In this document: piece after piece, positions 20,347 through 28,350 of the stretch
How the letters are laid out: each line of letters opens with the position of its first letter
Position numbering within the stretch: the first letter of the stretch is position 1
Source: Paludibacter sp.
GTDB taxonomy: Bacteria > Bacteroidota > Bacteroidia > Bacteroidales > Paludibacteraceae
Direction: 5' to 3'
NCBI GenBank assembly: GCA_028710415.1
Contig: JAQTUE010000001.1
Location: 62,001 to 126,000, forward strand
Length of the DNA: 64,000 bases
Program-made: the position numbers and the translations under genes
Notes under the pieces: model-generated
The model's database searches: none
What the model was told of the DNA's origin: nothing
What the model saw: the letters and a program-made list of their open reading frames with translations, nothing else

Positions 20347-20649
20347 CTATTGGTTCACTACACCAGAATTGACTGTACCGCTTACAACATGTTGTTTTGG
20401 TTTAGTTGTAGGTTTTGTTCGGTTTTTTAGGTTGATTTGAATTGCATAATCCCCAATTAAATTACTTTCTACAGATAAAGGGAGACCCGCAAACTGGTAA
20501 TCGTGCTGCTATTTGTTGGGTGGTACAACTACAACAGGCGGTTCATCATCTTGATTAGCGCGTAATACACCTGCTACTGAATGAGCATCAAAAAATCCCA
20601 TTAGAGTAACCAGTACCCTGAATTTTTGAGAGAATAAATCTTTTTTCAC
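20347..20649 (-). pseudogene. Small exported protein interrupted by an in-frame TAG
   Basis: From GTG at 20649 the frame reads MKKDLFSQKFRVLVTLMGFF with a signal-like hydrophobic core, then a short acidic/Pro-Val linker ending VVVVPPNK and TAG at 20511-20509. The same frame stays open after the TAG for 53 more codons (QHDYQFAGLPLSVES... to VSGTVNSGVVNQ) and ends at 20347. The continuation has the look of a short beta-rich Bacteroidetes exported domain (resembling DUF3244, from memory). An upstream ATG is out of frame, so GTG is the only plausible start. Too short for routine gene calls. Likely a pseudogene; the first 46 residues may still be made. Confidence 0.6.
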
Positions 20650-20847
20650 GACATGAATTTTTTAAATTGTTTTGTACTGCAAAAGAATATAAAATAAGTC
20701 CAATATCATACAAAAATCCGGGATTTATTTTATGGACACGATGAAAAATACTAAATATAATACTTTCAAAATGAGCAGTATACGGTGTGTTAAAAACGGA
20801 AGTGTATGGACATAGTTAATTCCAGAATAAATAGTGGAAGAATATAC

Positions 20848-22488
20848 TTAGAATTGACGTAGGTAATCCACCAGATTATCGGAATTTTGTAACTGAAGCT
20901 TTGAACGAAGGCGATACCGGTGCTTGGTAACCGATTCAAGTTTTACATCCAGAATGGTGGCAATCATCCCCGTGTCAAAGCCTGCTAAAAGCAAACAGCA
21001 AATCAATATGTCCCGTTTGGAGAGTGTCGGGTTATTTATTAATAGACGGTGTGAAATATCGGTATACTCCAGGTCCATGCAGGCAATTAATTCTTCGTAA
21101 AAAGTATTGTTGTGTTCCGGCTGCATTTCCTTTGATTCATTTTTCCATATTCCGGGCCGTTTAATGACGTTTTTTCGATGCTGTTCGATGTTCAGCAGCA
21201 GGATAGCCTGTAATTTCAATTGTTTTTCAAGTAAGGAACTGTTTTCTTTTTCCTTTTCCACCTTGTCTTTTTCTATTTCCACAAACGCTTTTTCTTTCTC
21301 AAGCATTTTATTTTGTACGTCAAGCTGTTTCTTTTTAATCCTTAATCTCCAGAATAAGGCAGCCAACGCAAAAATGCTTAGTGCAAACAAGGTGAATAGC
21401 AGGAACAATCCGTTCTGCTTATTGTTGATGATCAGCTTCTGATTCTCAATTTGCAACCCCTGGTATTTGTATTTCTTATCTAACCCAGCAAAACTGATGG
21501 ATAGTTTCCGGTCGTTTACCGAGTCCTTTACCTGAATCAATTTATTGGCTGCCTGCAACGCTTCTCTCAGATTCCCTTCTTTTTCGTAAATGGTGAGCCA
21601 AAGTTTATAATAATCGGTGGCAAACTCCTGCGGATCATTAATCCGTTTCAGCAGGATCCGTGCTGAATCCAGTTTCCCCATTTTAATATAGGCTTTTGCC
21701 AGCACATACCATTTATTTGCATCGTAAACCCCAATATGGGTTAGCGGGGCACGTTTATAATAATTCAGGGCTTCACGGAATTTTTTCTGCTTATAATATA
21801 CCGATCCTATACTTTTATCGATCGTGGAAATCATGAGGGTATCGTGGATGCTTACTGCAAGCTTTCCGGCTAAGGTGTAATACGAAATAGCACTGTCAAG
21901 CCTGTTAGTTAACAGGTAGCCATACCCGATGTTTGTTAAACTGATAACGCTGTTCTGGCTACTGTTCAAACGCTGAAACGAATTATAGGCTAACTTGTTA
22001 TATCGAATCATGCTGTCGTACTGATTCTGCGATTCGTACATTTTAGCCTTGTCCCCATAAATTAATCCCAGCAATTTAAAATTGTCTGTGTGTTGCGCGA
22101 ACGACTGGGCTTTCAGCAAATTATTGGCTTGTTCATCGGCACTCCCCCTGTTACCGGCTGTACGGGCATGGTAAAACCAGGCATACCCGGCACGTTCCGG
22201 TTCTGTGTCGGTGAAATACTCAGTGGCGGGTGTGATGATGGAATCCGATTCTATCTTAATGTCGTTTCTATCCAGGGCCTGGCTCAACAAAAGGGCGTAA
22301 AGTGCCTTTGTGGAATGCGAATGTAATGTGTGTGGATTAACATGTTGCAGGATATGTAATGCCGAATCGGGAGCACTTTCCATAAGGTCGTCGGCAGTTT
22401 TTATCTCGTTGGGCACTGCTGAACAACCACACAGGATTATACATAAAAAACAGTACGGCAGGAAACGAAAACTGAAGTATCTGAACAT
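20848..22488 (-). CDS. TPR-containing membrane regulator with C-terminal LuxR-like HTH
   Basis: This 546-residue protein starts with a lipoprotein-type signal (LCGCSAVP). A periplasmic array of TPR-like helices follows (YNSFQRLNSSQ, IGSVYYKQKKFREALNYYKR, KAYIKMGKLDSARILL). A membrane segment lies near residues 360-382 (LFLLFTLFALSIFALAAL), then a charged coiled coil. The last about 60 residues contain LSKRDILICCLLLAGFDTG and SVTKHRYRLRSKL, a LuxR/GerE-like HTH. The layout suggests a one-component regulator that senses something in the periplasm and binds DNA in the cytoplasm. If the N-terminal cysteine is lipidated, two membrane anchors result. Targets are unknown; a promoter lies immediately upstream. 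Confidence 0.8.
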   Translation of the reverse strand: MFRYFSFRFLPYCFLCIILCGCSAVPNEIKTADDLMESAPDSALHILQHVNPHTLHSHSTKALYALLLSQALDRNDIKIESDSIITPATEYFTDTEPERAGYAWFYHARTAGNRGSADEQANNLLKAQSFAQHTDNFKLLGLIYGDKAKMYESQNQYDSMIRYNKLAYNSFQRLNSSQNSVISLTNIGYGYLLTNRLDSAISYYTLAGKLAVSIHDTLMISTIDKSIGSVYYKQKKFREALNYYKRAPLTHIGVYDANKWYVLAKAYIKMGKLDSARILLKRINDPQEFATDYYKLWLTIYEKEGNLREALQAANKLIQVKDSVNDRKLSISFAGLDKKYKYQGLQIENQKLIINNKQNGLFLLFTLFALSIFALAALFWRLRIKKKQLDVQNKMLEKEKAFVEIEKDKVEKEKENSSLLEKQLKLQAILLLNIEQHRKNVIKRPGIWKNESKEMQPEHNNTFYEELIACMDLEYTDISHRLLINNPTLSKRDILICCLLLAGFDTGMIATILDVKLESVTKHRYRLRSKLQLQNSDNLVDYLRQF

Positions 22489-22509
22489 GTCTTCCTAAAA
22501 TTTGTAGCA

Positions 22510-22517
22510 CAAAAGTA
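22510..22517 (-). promoter_or_regulatory. -7 promoter element of the TPR-HTH regulator
   Basis: TACTTTTG on the minus strand (22517-22510) matches TAnnTTTG and lies 22 nt upstream of the ATG at 22488, implying a very short leader. Confidence 0.6.
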
Positions 22518-23016
22518 CAATTTTTATAATAATTCAGATTATTTCTTGTCGTATTTAATTTAAATGTGTCAATATTATCTAGGTGGAACAAATGAATATC
22601 CTATTATTAAACACGTAGTACCACCTGGCAAGAATGCATAAGAAATATTACGTATATCGGGAGAAAGAATTACTTTTGTTCTGAAATATAATAAGTTACA
22701 ATTTAATCGGTGTTTATCTATGAGTTTCTCACCGATACCCAGGATGTGCCAATGTCAACTATGCAGATTAAAATGTATTCAAATTTCATGTAGTATAATT
22801 ATTTGGAACTCCCGATACCAGCGATGTGCCATTTGTAAGAAAAATAGGTGATCCTACGTCTTTAAGAATAGGACATCCAACTATTCCAACTGTTTGCTGC
22901 CTGTTTTTTATCAACTAAATCTGGTGGTATCTATGTTCAAATCATAGATTTAAAAGGCAACATTCCTTTATTTTAAATCCGAATGCAGTAACAAAAACCG
23001 GGTGGTTAACTCTGTT
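22518..23016. other. Gene-free stretch with possible decayed coding remnants
   Basis: No intact gene is visible. A TACTTTTG element lies near 22669 on the plus strand. Two similar phrases, ACCGATACCCAGGATGTGCC (from 22731) and CCCGATACCAGCGATGTGCC (from 22807), each open short reading frames (DTQDVP and DTSDVP) that soon stop. This could be a degraded gene, but no family was recognised. Confidence 0.35.
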
Positions 23017-23706
23017 TTACAGAGTTTTCAATATCTCTATAAATTCCTTCATTCCTTCCGATGCTCCTTTTTGAATCACAGTAATCTCATTCGATTGATG
23101 ATTCACCTCATGCGGGTCGATCAGGAAAATGGGCACACCATCCCTGACATTGTTTATCAGCCCGGCAGCCGGGTATACCTGCATGGAAGTACCGATAATC
23201 AGGAAAATATCGGCATTGCCGGTCATCTGTTCTGCCTTCTCAATCTCTGGTACCGCCTCACCAAACCATACTATATGCGGCCTGAGCTGAAATCCTTTCG
23301 GGCAACAATCACCTAAGTTTACCTCCGGATGATTCGGATCAACTTCAAATACTTCCTCGCCAGACCCTGTGGAGCGTACTTTCATCAATTCACCATGAAG
23401 ATGCACCACATTCGTGCTTCCAGCCTGTTCGTGCAGGTTATCCACATTCTGGGTGACAATCTGCACCTCATATTCCTTTTCCAGTTCAGCCAATGCATAA
23501 TGCCCTGCATTCGGCCTGGCATCCAGCAATTGCCTGCGCCGTTGGTTATAAAAGTCCAGTACCAATGCCGGATTCCTCCGCCAGCCACCCGGAGTAGCCA
23601 CATCGTCAATTTCATATTTCTCCCATAATCCCCCTGAATCCCGAAATGTGCTGATCCCACTTTCGGCGCTCATGCCGGCACCCGTTAATACGATAATTTT
23701 TTTCAT
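23017..23706 (-). CDS. cobB: NAD-dependent protein deacylase (sirtuin, CobB-like)
   Basis: This 229-residue protein removes acyl groups from lysines using NAD. The Rossmann signature GAGMSAESGISTFRDSGG, TQNVDNLHEQAG and catalytic H104 (HLHGE) are intact. Y53 and R56 form the YxxR pair of SIRT5/CobB-type enzymes, which bind negatively charged succinyl/malonyl groups. The four zinc cysteines between H104 and PHIVWFGE are missing; only a CC pair (GDCCPKG) remains, as I recall from other Bacteroidetes sirtuins. It stands alone with its own promoter. Desuccinylase activity is inferred from the YxxR motif. Confidence 0.92.
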   Translation of the reverse strand: MKKIIVLTGAGMSAESGISTFRDSGGLWEKYEIDDVATPGGWRRNPALVLDFYNQRRRQLLDARPNAGHYALAELEKEYEVQIVTQNVDNLHEQAGSTNVVHLHGELMKVRSTGSGEEVFEVDPNHPEVNLGDCCPKGFQLRPHIVWFGEAVPEIEKAEQMTGNADIFLIIGTSMQVYPAAGLINNVRDGVPIFLIDPHEVNHQSNEITVIQKGASEGMKEFIEILKTL

Positions 23707-23732
23707 GATAATTTTTACTTTTTTTGTCCTTG

Positions 23733-23740
23733 CAAAGGTA
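23733..23740 (-). promoter_or_regulatory. -7 promoter element of the sirtuin gene
   Basis: TACCTTTG on the minus strand (23740-23733) is a perfect TAnnTTTG match 27 nt upstream of the ATG. A -33 element is not obvious. Confidence 0.55.
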
Positions 23741-23899
23741 TGAATTTATAACTTATCCCTATAATTTTTTGCAGCAGAATGTGTTGCTTGAAATTTCATC
23801 CGGTAACCAAACTGACATTTCATTCTTTTTTCGGCTTTACCCGCATTGATTTTTGAAGACACCTGTTCCTGAACTTGCTCTTATCCTGCTTTAAGTATA

Positions 23900-24000
23900 G
23901 ATAGGGTTGAGATAGGGTTGAGATAGGGTTGAGATAGGGTTGAGATAGGGTTGAGATAGGGTTCAGTTAGGTAGACCTATCCGAACCCTATCTCAACCCT
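23900..24000. repeat. Six-copy 11-bp tandem repeat with a distal inverted copy
   Basis: The unit GATAGGGTTGA is repeated six times in 23900-23965, the last copy with one change. At 23984-24000 lies AACCCTATCTCAACCCT, the reverse complement of about one and a half units, so the RNA can form several alternative long hairpins. Gene-free surroundings (23741-24354) show nothing else but the palindrome at 24201. Confidence 0.9.
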
Positions 24001-24200
24001 AAGGATACACTTTTTAAACACCCTCTATACTTAGAATAAATGAATACTTAGTCCCACTATAAAGCAGACTGAAAAAGAAAAAGGTTCTACTCTAAAATGG
24101 ATTGGAGATAATCGAAGATTGTTTTTAAATCTGCTTTTGCTGAATTTTTGAGCCATAGAAGTCTCTTTTTTAAATGCATTTGATAATAGTTTAGACTTTG

Positions 24201-24238
24201 TTTACTCTATGTTCGTTCACGGACGAACATAGAGTAAA
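24201..24238. repeat. Perfect 16-bp inverted repeat
   Basis: TTTACTCTATGTTCGT (24201-24216) and ACGAACATAGAGTAAA (24223-24238) are exact reverse complements separated by 6 nt. It lies about 117 bp upstream of the hydrolase promoter. No U-tract follows on either strand, so an operator or cruciform is as likely as a terminator. Confidence 0.85.
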
Positions 24239-24354
24239 AGTAAAATATGGGCAGCTTCAACATTAAGTGGAATCCTTTCGTTGAGGGGAAAACTTATGAA
24301 TGATGAAAAAGTAGATTTTCGATGAATATTATCCGGTTTTTGATAAATTATTCC

Positions 24355-24362
24355 TACATTTG
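24355..24362 (+). promoter_or_regulatory. -7 promoter element of the alpha/beta hydrolase gene
   Basis: TACATTTG is a perfect TAnnTTTG match. Transcription would begin near 24369, which excludes the upstream TTG at 24371 and supports the ATG at 24386 as the start. Confidence 0.55.
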
Positions 24363-24385
24363 CGCTTTACTTGTTAACTAAAATT

Positions 24386-25165
24386 ATGGGGTCCTTTTTT
24401 ATACAACGACTAGGTTATCAATTGTTTGCAACGGAGATAACCCGCTTCCCTGAAAATGAAAACAAACCGACATTAGTATTCCTGCACGATTCATGGGGGT
24501 GTACGGAGATGTGGGGTGATTTCCCCGAAAGGTTAGTGTCGGAGAGCGGTTTGAACGGATTAGTGTATGACAGGCGAGGATATGGTCAATCATCACCTTT
24601 TGACATTACACAGCGTACCGAACTTTACCTGCATGATGAAGTCCATGAACTAATGGAAGTGCTGGATGCCTGTGATATTCAACAGGCAGTTTTGTATGGA
24701 CACAGTGATGGAGCTACGATTGCATTGCTGGCAGCTGCCTTGTATCCCGAACGAATTAAAGGACTGATACTCGAAGGTGCACATAGTTTTATTGAAGATT
24801 CAGGGAAGGCAGCTGTACTGGAAACCCGCGAACGGGCCAGAGAAACCAGCCTGCTTGCAAGCCTGGAGAAATACCACGGCGACAAAACCTCCGAACTGTT
24901 CAGACTGTGGCATGAAACCTGGCTGAGCGATTATTTTGCACAATGGACCATTGTACCTTTATTACATAATATCACGTGTCCTGTACTGGCTTTTCAGGGG
25001 GAACATGACGAATTCGGAAGCATAGAACAACTGAATATACTGAAAAAAGAAATCCCGGCAGCAGTCACTATTGCTGAAATTGCAACGGCAGGACACACAC
25101 CACGCAAGGAAGCGGAAGAAGAAACTATGAAGTGGGTGAGGGCATTTCTGGTAGGTAGAAGGTAG
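24386..25165 (+). CDS. Alpha/beta-fold hydrolase
   Basis: This 259-residue cytoplasmic protein has the alpha/beta hydrolase core. The oxyanion region is HDSWGCTEMW, followed by YDRRGYGQS, the nucleophile elbow GHSDG, an acidic residue in GEHDEFGS and the catalytic His in TAGHTPRKEAEE. The ATG at 24386 is preferred over an upstream TTG because the promoter -7 box lies at 24355-24362. Substrate is unknown; such proteins include esterases, peptidases and C-C hydrolases. The last codons (encoding VGRR and the stop) already belong to the GTAGTGG heptamer repeat that follows, so the original C-terminus may have been altered by repeat growth. Confidence 0.85.
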   Translation: MGSFFIQRLGYQLFATEITRFPENENKPTLVFLHDSWGCTEMWGDFPERLVSESGLNGLVYDRRGYGQSSPFDITQRTELYLHDEVHELMEVLDACDIQQAVLYGHSDGATIALLAAALYPERIKGLILEGAHSFIEDSGKAAVLETRERARETSLLASLEKYHGDKTSELFRLWHETWLSDYFAQWTIVPLLHNITCPVLAFQGEHDEFGSIEQLNILKKEIPAAVTIAEIATAGHTPRKEAEEETMKWVRAFLVGRR

Positions 25166-25209
25166 TGGGTAGTGGGTAGTGGGTAGTAGGTAGTGGGTAG
25201 TGGGTAGTA
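25151..25209. repeat. Heptamer tandem repeat GTAGTGG, overlapping a stop codon
   Basis: The 7-bp unit GTAGTGG and variants (GTAGGTA, GTAGAAG, GTAGTAG) are repeated about eight times. The array begins inside the hydrolase gene and supplies its last codons and TAG stop. Confidence 0.85.
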
Positions 25210-25230
25210 ATGAGTTGAACCTTAGTATTT

Positions 25231-25391
25231 TTAACCAATTAACCAATTAACCAATTAACCAATTAACCAATTAACCAATCAACCAATTAACCAATCAACC
25301 AATTAACTCAATCAACTTATTCAACTCAATCAACTTAATCAACTTAATCAACTCAATCAACTCAATTAACTTAATAAGCAAATCAACCAAC
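25231..25391. repeat. AACCAATT 8-bp and AACTCAATC-like 9-bp tandem repeats
   Basis: About nine copies of AACCAATT/AACCAATC are followed by about eight copies of 9-bp variants such as AACTCAATC and AACTTAATC. The array ends directly at the ATG of the next gene (25392), so it makes up that gene's whole upstream region. Confidence 0.9.
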
Positions 25392-25910
25392 ATGGAATTA
25401 AGACCTTGTACAGAACAACAATTACCGGAGATACTGGATATTTTTAATGACGCTATCCTGAATTCAACAGCACTATACGATTATAAGACCCGCACCCTGG
25501 ACATGATGCAAGCCTGGTATGCCGATAAACAAAAAGGAAATTATCCGATTGTAGGAGCCTTTGATGAAAATAACTTATTGCTGGGATTCTCAACCTATGG
25601 GATGTTTCGCGTCCGTCCTGCCTATAAATACTCCATAGAGCATTCGGTGTATGTACGTCCCGATAAACGCGGGCAGGGACTTGGTAAGATACTGTTGAAA
25701 GAGATTATCAAAAAGGCGCAGGAACAAAACTTCCATACCTTGGTGGGAGTGATTGATGCTTCCAATACGGTGAGCATGAAGTTGCATGAAGCTGAAGGGT
25801 TTGTACTTACCGGCATTATGAAAGAAGTAGGCTTTAAATTTGGAAAATGGCTTGATGCAGCATTCTATCAGCTGATACTGGAGACTCCTGAATGTCCGGT
25901 TGGGGAATAA
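25392..25910 (+). CDS. GNAT acetyltransferase, phosphinothricin-acetyltransferase-like
   Basis: This 172-residue enzyme resembles the PAT family. It has the N-terminal IFNDAILNSTALYDY, the acetyl-CoA loop RPDKRGQGLGKILL, and VIDASNTVSMKLHEAEGF with a C-terminal VGFKFGKWLDAAFYQ. PAT-like enzymes acetylate the amino group of methionine sulfone/sulfoximine-like compounds or other amino acids; the true substrate is unknown. The gene has no normal leader: the tandem repeat array runs up to its start codon, so its promoter must be embedded in, or lie before, the repeats. Confidence 0.88.
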   Translation: MELRPCTEQQLPEILDIFNDAILNSTALYDYKTRTLDMMQAWYADKQKGNYPIVGAFDENNLLLGFSTYGMFRVRPAYKYSIEHSVYVRPDKRGQGLGKILLKEIIKKAQEQNFHTLVGVIDASNTVSMKLHEAEGFVLTGIMKEVGFKFGKWLDAAFYQLILETPECPVGE

Positions 25911-25963
25911 CATAATAAGTTGACTCTAAGAAAGAGAATTGTAACTTATAAAATACAACATAT

Positions 25964-26956
25964 ATGGAAACAAAAAAAATCAAATGGGGTATCTTAGGTA
26001 CCGGCCGTATAGCCACTGTATTTGCAACAGCCCTTCAGGTAGTTGAGGATTCTGAACTCTATGCGGTGGGTTCTAGGAATATGACCAAAGCACAACAGTT
26101 TGCCGGGGAATATGCTGTACCAAAAGCCTATGGCAGTTATGAAGAGCTGGTGCAAGACCCTGACATAGATGTTATTTATATTGCCACACCGCACAACCTG
26201 CACGTAGAAAATACCTTAATGGCATTGAACCACAACAAGCATGTGCTGTGCGAAAAGCCGTTGGGAGTGAACCGGAAGGAAGTGAAACTCCTGGCAGAGA
26301 AAGCCAGCGAGAAGAAGCTTTTCTTAATGGAAGCCTTGTGGAGCCGGTTTTTGCCGAATATCATAAAGGTAAAAGAACTTGTTGAATCGGGAGTCATTGG
26401 TGATGTGAAGCTGCTAACTGCATTCTTCTCCTTTAAATCGGATAAAGGCCCTGAACACCGGCAATTTAATATCGAACTGTGTGGAGGGACTATTCTGGAT
26501 ATTGGAATTTATAACATGTTCCTGTCGTACCTGCTGCTAGGAAAACCGAAAGAGATATCAGCCCTGGCCGGTTTAAGTGAACAGGGTATCGATACCAGCA
26601 GCAGTTATACATTTAAATATAATGACGATACAATTGCAGCCATGTATTCTTCGTTCCTGGCAGATAGTCCTACAATTGCCAAGATCCATGGTTCAAAGGG
26701 ACGGATTGAGCTTCAACACCAGTGGTTTTGCCCAGGCAGTGTGAAACTGATATTGAATGATGGGACCCAGGAACAGTTTGATTTTAATTTTAAAAGCAAT
26801 GGCTATGAATTTGAGGCAGAGGAAGTAGTCCGGTGCTTACAGGAAGGTAAAACGCAGAGTGAGATGTGGAGCCTGAATGACAGCCTGCAATTGGTTGAAA
26901 TCATGGATAGTGTTCGTAAAGAATGTGGGGTGGTTTATCCGAAACATGATTTTTAA
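25964..26956 (+). CDS. Gfo/Idh/MocA-family oxidoreductase
   Basis: This 330-residue NAD(P)-dependent dehydrogenase has a Rossmann N-terminus (GILGTGRIATVFA), the nucleotide/substrate motif EKPLGVN near residue 98 and the C-terminal beta-sheet domain with GGTILDIGIYN. These enzymes act on sugars, trans-dihydrodiols or inositols; the GGTILDIGIYN region resembles the dihydrodiol dehydrogenase/glucose-fructose oxidoreductase branch, a tentative call. No signal peptide is present. It follows the acetyltransferase by 53 nt and may be cotranscribed. Confidence 0.9.
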   Translation: METKKIKWGILGTGRIATVFATALQVVEDSELYAVGSRNMTKAQQFAGEYAVPKAYGSYEELVQDPDIDVIYIATPHNLHVENTLMALNHNKHVLCEKPLGVNRKEVKLLAEKASEKKLFLMEALWSRFLPNIIKVKELVESGVIGDVKLLTAFFSFKSDKGPEHRQFNIELCGGTILDIGIYNMFLSYLLLGKPKEISALAGLSEQGIDTSSSYTFKYNDDTIAAMYSSFLADSPTIAKIHGSKGRIELQHQWFCPGSVKLILNDGTQEQFDFNFKSNGYEFEAEEVVRCLQEGKTQSEMWSLNDSLQLVEIMDSVRKECGVVYPKHDF

Positions 26957-26962
26957 GACAAG

Positions 26963-27110
26963 AGAATCAAGAGCCAAGAGCCAAGAAGTTGGTAGTAAGT
27001 ATAGGTAGTAGGTAGAAAAATTAGGACGATGGACACAAGACTCTAGACTTTCGACCATTGACCATTGACCTTCGACCATTGACCTTTATCCTTCGACCAT
27101 TGACTAATAA
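26963..27110. repeat. Heptamer tandem repeats (GAGCCAA, GTAGTAG, GACCATT types)
   Basis: Starting just after the stop codon of the oxidoreductase, about twenty 7-bp units run head to tail. They change in sequence along the array, from GAGCCAA through TAGTAGG to GACCATT/GACCTTC, while keeping the 7-bp period. The array fills almost the whole gap to the next gene. Confidence 0.85.
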
Positions 27111-27123
27111 AATAAATAAAAGC

Positions 27124-27672
27124 ATGAAGAAATTAAAACTTGCATTCATTTCAGTCCTGTTCTTTCTGTTTCCTATTATTGCTTTTTCACAGGGTGTAAA
27201 GCAAAATAACGTCTGGGAGCCATTCCGCTTTTTTATTGGCAAATGGACAGGAACCAATACCGGCCAGTCGGGCAACGGAACCTATGAAAGAACCTATCAG
27301 TTCGTTCTGAATAACAGGTTCATTGAGGTGAGAAATAAATCGACTTACCCGCCAACAGTAAAGAATCCGAAAGGGGAGGTACATGAAGATATCGGCTATA
27401 TAAGTTATGATAAAGGAAGGAAAAAATTTGTCTTGCGGCAGTTCCATGTTGAGGGGTTTGTAAACCAATATGTCCTTGACAGTATTTCGCAGGATAAAAA
27501 GGCTATTATGTTTACTTCTGAAGCCATAGAGAATATTGCTTCGGGCTGGAGAGCTAAAGAATCCTACCAGCTGTTGAATGATTCTACTTTTATAGAATCG
27601 TTTGAACTTGCTGAGCCAAAAGGGGCGTTTGAAGTTTACTCAAAAGCAACATTGAAGAGGAGTAAAAATTAG
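27124..27672 (+). CDS. Exported lipocalin-like protein (DUF1579-like)
   Basis: The ATG at 27124 is chosen over an upstream frame extension that only translates the heptamer repeat. It gives 182 residues with a clear signal peptide (MKKLKLAFISVLFFLFPIIA, then FSQ) and likely cleavage before Gln. The mature part starts with VWEPFRFFIGKWTGTNTG and continues as alternating strands (RTYQFVLNNRFIEV, EDIGYISYDKGRKKF), which resembles the DUF1579/nitrobindin-like lipocalin barrel. No haem ligand could be assigned. A Q after the cleavage site would be converted to pyroglutamate by the glutaminyl cyclase at 39783. Ligand and role unknown. Confidence 0.7.
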   Translation: MKKLKLAFISVLFFLFPIIAFSQGVKQNNVWEPFRFFIGKWTGTNTGQSGNGTYERTYQFVLNNRFIEVRNKSTYPPTVKNPKGEVHEDIGYISYDKGRKKFVLRQFHVEGFVNQYVLDSISQDKKAIMFTSEAIENIASGWRAKESYQLLNDSTFIESFELAEPKGAFEVYSKATLKRSKN

Positions 27673-27832
27673 TATTGTTGAAAACCAGAGGCTTTAAAGT
27701 TAATGTTATACATTGGAAGCTATTTACCTACGATCAATAGTTTTGTAAAATAGCTCCTTGAATATTCATAATAAAATTGTAGAAGATTATAAATGAGTTG
27801 AAATACAATCCTAATCTATAAATAATGAGCTT

Positions 27833-28276
27833 ATGAAAACGCGTAACTTTTTAATTTTTATGCTTGGCTTCCTGGGTGTGGGAGCATTCGGCGGGGGTGG
27901 AGTATTTATTCTTTCACCAAGCGGTGATATGATGGGTGGAATGTCAATTAGTGCCATTGAAAATTCTCCTTTCACCAGTTTTTTAATACCGGGTATAATC
28001 TTGTTTACAGTGCTGGGAGTCATGCCATTGGTATTGGTATATGCCCTGCTCAAAAAACCGAACTGGAGATTGCCCGAGTACTTTAATTTCTTCAACGATA
28101 TGCACTGGTCCTGGACGTTTAGTATCTATGTGGGATTTGCCCTGATTATCTGGATACAAACCGAGATGATAGCCATGAAAATGGTCCATTGGTCGCATTC
28201 CTTATATATGGGCATTGCACTGGTCATTTTGTTTGTGACTATGCTGCCACAGGTAAGGATGCAGTATAAAAAATAA
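27833..28276 (+). CDS. Small integral membrane protein of unknown function
   Basis: This 147-residue protein has about four membrane segments: residues 5-28 (glycine-rich), 45-72, 96-112 and 120-140. A conserved-looking NDMHWSWTFSIYVGFAL and KMVHWSHSLYMG place histidines and tryptophans near membrane borders. I do not recognise the family. It lies between an exported lipocalin-like protein and an SDR enzyme on the same strand. Confidence 0.7.
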   Translation: MKTRNFLIFMLGFLGVGAFGGGGVFILSPSGDMMGGMSISAIENSPFTSFLIPGIILFTVLGVMPLVLVYALLKKPNWRLPEYFNFFNDMHWSWTFSIYVGFALIIWIQTEMIAMKMVHWSHSLYMGIALVILFVTMLPQVRMQYKK

Positions 28277-28350
28277 ATGTACCGTATAAACCATTTGAAT
28301 TGAAATTTGTTGATAATACTAAGTGATTAAAAAAATCTACTGAGGAAATA

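Noticed and set aside
20509..20511. Pyrrolysine or programmed readthrough at the TAG of the small exported protein
   Set aside because: TAG is used as a normal stop elsewhere in the window (for example 25163-25165) and no pyl gene is present; a nonsense mutation is simpler.
27058..27123. N-terminal extension of the lipocalin-like protein
   Set aside because: The extension is a translation of the GACCATT heptamer repeat and would place the signal peptide internally.
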